A DNA stretch of 8,387 bases, from the NCBI GenBank assembly GCA_041675165.1, contig JBAYUI010000024.1, positions 1 to 8,387 of the forward strand, written 5' to 3'. A program made the position numbers and the translations under genes. Positions 6,823 through 8,387 of this stretch are shown piece after piece (the stretch's first letter is position 1; every line of letters begins with the position of its first letter). This DNA is from CAIKZD01 sp041675165. GTDB lineage: Bacteria; Patescibacteriota; Minisyncoccia; Moranbacterales; UBA2206. A model generated the notes under the pieces. It ran no database searches and was not told the origin of the DNA. It saw nothing but the letters and a program-made list of their open reading frames with translations.

Positions 6823-7238
6823 TAATATATACAGACGGCGGATCGCGAGGCAATCCCGGACCGGCGGGCATAGGTGTTTATATTGAAACGCTCGATAAGA
6901 GATATGGTGAGTATATCGGAGAGGCGACGAACAACGTGGCGGAGTATGCCGCTCTGATATACGGTCTTAAAAAATTGAAACAGCTTCTGGGCAAAGAAAA
7001 ATCCAAACAATGCAAAGTGGAATGTTATCTGGATAGCGAATTGGTGGTCAGGCAGCTCAATCATGAATATAGATTGAAAGAAGTCTATATTCAGAAGAAT
7101 TTTATCGAAATCTGGAATTTGTGCCTTGAGTTCAAAAATGTTATATTTAAGCATATCCCGCGCGAAGAGAATAGGATCGCGGACAGCTTGGTCAATCAGG
7201 CGCTGGACGCGCGGGAAAAGCAAGGTAGTTTGTTATAA
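6807..7238 (+). CDS. rnhA: ribonuclease HI
   Basis: A 143-residue RNase H type 1 protein that cuts the RNA strand of RNA-DNA hybrids, such as R-loops and leftover primers. The N-terminal IIIYTDGGSRGNPGPAGIG carries Asp10, TNNVAEYAAL carries Glu46, CYLDSELVVRQL carries Asp76, and the C-terminal HIPREENRIADSLVNQAL carries Asp126. The full DEDD catalytic set is thus present. The short length and the C-terminal PREEN-R-AD-L-N-A pattern resemble the compact bacterial/archaeal RNase HI group (YpdQ-like) more than E. coli RnhA, which has a longer basic protrusion. No N-terminal hybrid-binding domain is present. The ATG lies inside the HAD gene in another frame, 16 bases before its stop, with no Shine-Dalgarno sequence, so translation may be coupled. 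Neighbouring recJ supports a DNA-maintenance role. Confidence 0.92.
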   Translation: MEKVIIIYTDGGSRGNPGPAGIGVYIETLDKRYGEYIGEATNNVAEYAALIYGLKKLKQLLGKEKSKQCKVECYLDSELVVRQLNHEYRLKEVYIQKNFIEIWNLCLEFKNVIFKHIPREENRIADSLVNQALDAREKQGSLL

Positions 7239-7250
7239 AATTTTCAAATT

Positions 7251-7256
7251 TACAAT
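7251..7256 (+). promoter_or_regulatory. weak candidate -10 upstream of the efflux genes
   Basis: TACAAT lies 19 bases before the adaptor ATG, with TTGTTA (7230-7235) as a partial -35 at a short 15-base spacing. The whole gap of 37 bases is AT-rich, so a chance match is quite possible. A separate promoter here would fit the change of function from nucleic-acid genes to efflux genes. Confidence 0.27.
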
Positions 7257-7275
7257 TAAAAACTTTTTTCTATTT

Positions 7276-8295
7276 ATGTTCAAAAAGAAAAAGACATATT
7301 TTTTCATTTTTCTGATCATTGCTATTGCCGGCGGGGCCTATTATTATAAGAATAAAAAACCAGTCGTTACTTATACGACCCAAAAAGTCGAAAAGGGCAA
7401 TCTGGTCCGGACGGTTTCCGTGACAGGTGAAATCAAAGCGCCGGTGGAAGCCGATCTGTCTTTCAAGATTAGCGGCCAAGTGGAATCAATTTCAGTGAAT
7501 GTCGGTGATCGTGTGGAAATCGGGCAACAGGTGGCGACGATCGACAAGGGCATTATGCTGTCCCAATTGGCTCAGGCGCAATATGATGTGGCTATCCAGA
7601 AACAGAACCTTATTGATATGGACAGGAAAGAAGATGTCTACAGCCACTTTCAGAAAGAAGCACAAATGGATCAGATAGCTAAGGCGGAAGAAGCGATTAA
7701 ACAGATGAAAACCAATATCAACGAGGCGATACTTTTTTCTCCGATTGCCGGCACGGTCATCAAGCGGAACGTGGAGGTGGGAGAGATGACCGTCGCTAAC
7801 GCAGTGACGGAAAACACTTCTGTTTTGACCATTGCTTCGGACGGCGATCTGCAGACCCAGGTGAATGTGCCGGAATCGGATATCTTGAATGTGAAATTGG
7901 GACAGAAGGCCAAGGTTTCTTTGGATGCTTTCCCTTCACTGGACGAAAAATTGAACGCGGAAGTTTCCGAGATTGAGCCGTCCTCAACAGTCATCCAAGA
8001 CGTGGTCTATTATAGGGTGAAGCTTGAATTTACAAAATCGGATGCGCGTTTGAAAATCGGGATGAGCACCAATGTGGACATCAACACGGATGAGCATAAT
8101 AATGTGGTTATGGTTCCGACCAGAGCGGTGAAGAATAACAACGGACAAATATATGTAGAAATTCTCAATGCCGATGGGCAGACGACTAAAAAAGCAAATA
8201 TCCAAACGGGTATGAAGGGTGATGATGGAATGATCGAAGTTACTGCGGGTCTTGGTGGCGGAGAAAATGTGGTGGTGCTCACGAGTGCCCAATAA
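7276..8295 (+). CDS. HlyD/MacA-family efflux adaptor (membrane fusion protein)
   Basis: A 339-residue periplasmic/extracytoplasmic adaptor subunit for a MacB-type ABC exporter. A lysine-rich start (MFKKKK) and one hydrophobic segment at about residues 8-24 form an uncleaved signal anchor. A lipoyl half follows (VEADLSFKISGQV through VGDRVEIGQQVATID, about 58-90), then an alpha-helical hairpin at about 93-150. The second lipoyl half reads FSPIAGTVIKRNVEVGE (154-170). A beta-barrel domain spans roughly 190-275 (with VPESDILNVKLGQKAKV) and a membrane-proximal domain the remainder, ending in GLGGGENVVVL. The hairpin seems shorter than in TolC-contacting MacA proteins, closer to Gram-positive adaptors. 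An upstream in-frame ATG at 7126 is rejected because it lies inside the RNase HI gene and would put 50 non-family residues before the anchor. The leader holds A- and T-runs and no Shine-Dalgarno. The exported substrate is unknown. Confidence 0.9.
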   Translation: MFKKKKTYFFIFLIIAIAGGAYYYKNKKPVVTYTTQKVEKGNLVRTVSVTGEIKAPVEADLSFKISGQVESISVNVGDRVEIGQQVATIDKGIMLSQLAQAQYDVAIQKQNLIDMDRKEDVYSHFQKEAQMDQIAKAEEAIKQMKTNINEAILFSPIAGTVIKRNVEVGEMTVANAVTENTSVLTIASDGDLQTQVNVPESDILNVKLGQKAKVSLDAFPSLDEKLNAEVSEIEPSSTVIQDVVYYRVKLEFTKSDARLKIGMSTNVDINTDEHNNVVMVPTRAVKNNNGQIYVEILNADGQTTKKANIQTGMKGDDGMIEVTAGLGGGENVVVLTSAQ

Positions 8296-8303
8296 AACTT
8301 TTT

Positions 8304-8387
8304 ATGTCTGATCCAATTATCCAACTCCAAAACTTGGGCAAAACTTATGAGTCGGAAGGCGTGGAAACCAAGGCACTTTTCAATGCC
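8304..8387 (+). CDS. ABC transporter ATP-binding protein, MacB/LolD type (3' truncated by window)
   Basis: Only the first 28 codons are inside the window: MSDPIIQLQNLGKTYESEG, then VETKALFNA. The pattern I-x-L-x-N-L-x-K-x-Y, followed by a G-V-x-x-x-A-L segment, is the start of LolD/MacB-class ABC ATPases. The Walker A motif would lie just past the window. It begins 8 bases after the adaptor stop, the standard adaptor-ATPase order for MacAB-like exporters, and a permease gene would be expected next if it is not fused. The leader ends TTTTT-ATG-style (AAAACTTTTT before the ATG), without Shine-Dalgarno. The call rests on a short N-terminus plus context. Confidence 0.85.
   Translation, partial: MSDPIIQLQNLGKTYESEGVETKALFNA

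Noticed and set aside
6774..7223. 149-codon open frame on the - strand
   Set aside because: It is antisense to the RNase HI gene, where all four catalytic residues are encoded on the + strand.
7126..7275. Longer N-terminus for the efflux adaptor starting at 7126
   Set aside because: These 50 codons sit inside the RNase HI gene and give basic, non-family sequence ahead of a normal lysine-rich signal anchor that starts at ATG 7276.
1..8387. CRISPR arrays, tRNA/rRNA genes, insertion sequences, attachment sites
   Set aside because: I looked for repeated spacer structure, tRNA cloverleaf landmarks, transposase-like proteins and flanking repeats in the gaps and found none; coding density leaves little room.

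Overview
The window reads as one stretch of a compact bacterial chromosome. All nine supported genes lie on the + strand, with gaps of at most about 65 bases and one 16-base overlap. GC content judged by eye is in the mid-40s percent. I infer a Candidate Phyla Radiation / Patescibacteria (Parcubacteria-like) bacterium. The reasons are a fused ADP-forming acyl-CoA synthetase, AT-rich leaders with almost no Shine-Dalgarno sequences, absence of TGA among the eight visible stop codons, and mixed short housekeeping genes. This is an inference from gene content and style; no rRNA or other lineage marker is present.

Region 1 (1-3726) is central carbon and energy metabolism. It holds the 3' end of gpmI (cofactor-independent phosphoglycerate mutase, lower glycolysis), a PfkB-family sugar or nucleoside kinase of unknown substrate, and a 696-residue ADP-forming acetyl/acyl-CoA synthetase with alpha and beta parts in one chain. 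Phosphoglycerate mutase feeds glycolysis towards pyruvate. If pyruvate becomes acetyl-CoA, the synthetase could recover ATP from it while releasing acetate, as expected of a fermentative organism. A good -10 box precedes the synthetase gene.

Region 2 (3727-4404) holds a small gene for a degenerate response-regulator receiver domain fused to a C-terminal four-cysteine, zinc-ribbon-like tail. The phosphoacceptor Asp is replaced by Gly and the conserved Lys by Ile, so it should not work by ordinary phosphotransfer. It is followed by a perfect 9-bp hairpin with an imperfect T-rich tail, probably a terminator.

Region 3 (4405-7238) is nucleic-acid maintenance: recJ (single-strand-specific 5'-3' exonuclease), a HAD-family phosphatase and an RNase HI that overlaps the HAD gene. 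All expected catalytic residues are present in the three.

Region 4 (7276-8387) begins an efflux operon: a membrane-anchored HlyD/MacA-type adaptor, followed after 8 bases by the first 28 codons of a MacB/LolD-type ABC ATPase that runs off the window.

No tRNA, rRNA, CRISPR array, insertion sequence or long repeat was seen, and no gene-free stretch exceeds 300 bases. Most of the window is ordinary housekeeping; the phosphorylation-dead receiver/zinc-ribbon protein is the best lead for something undescribed.
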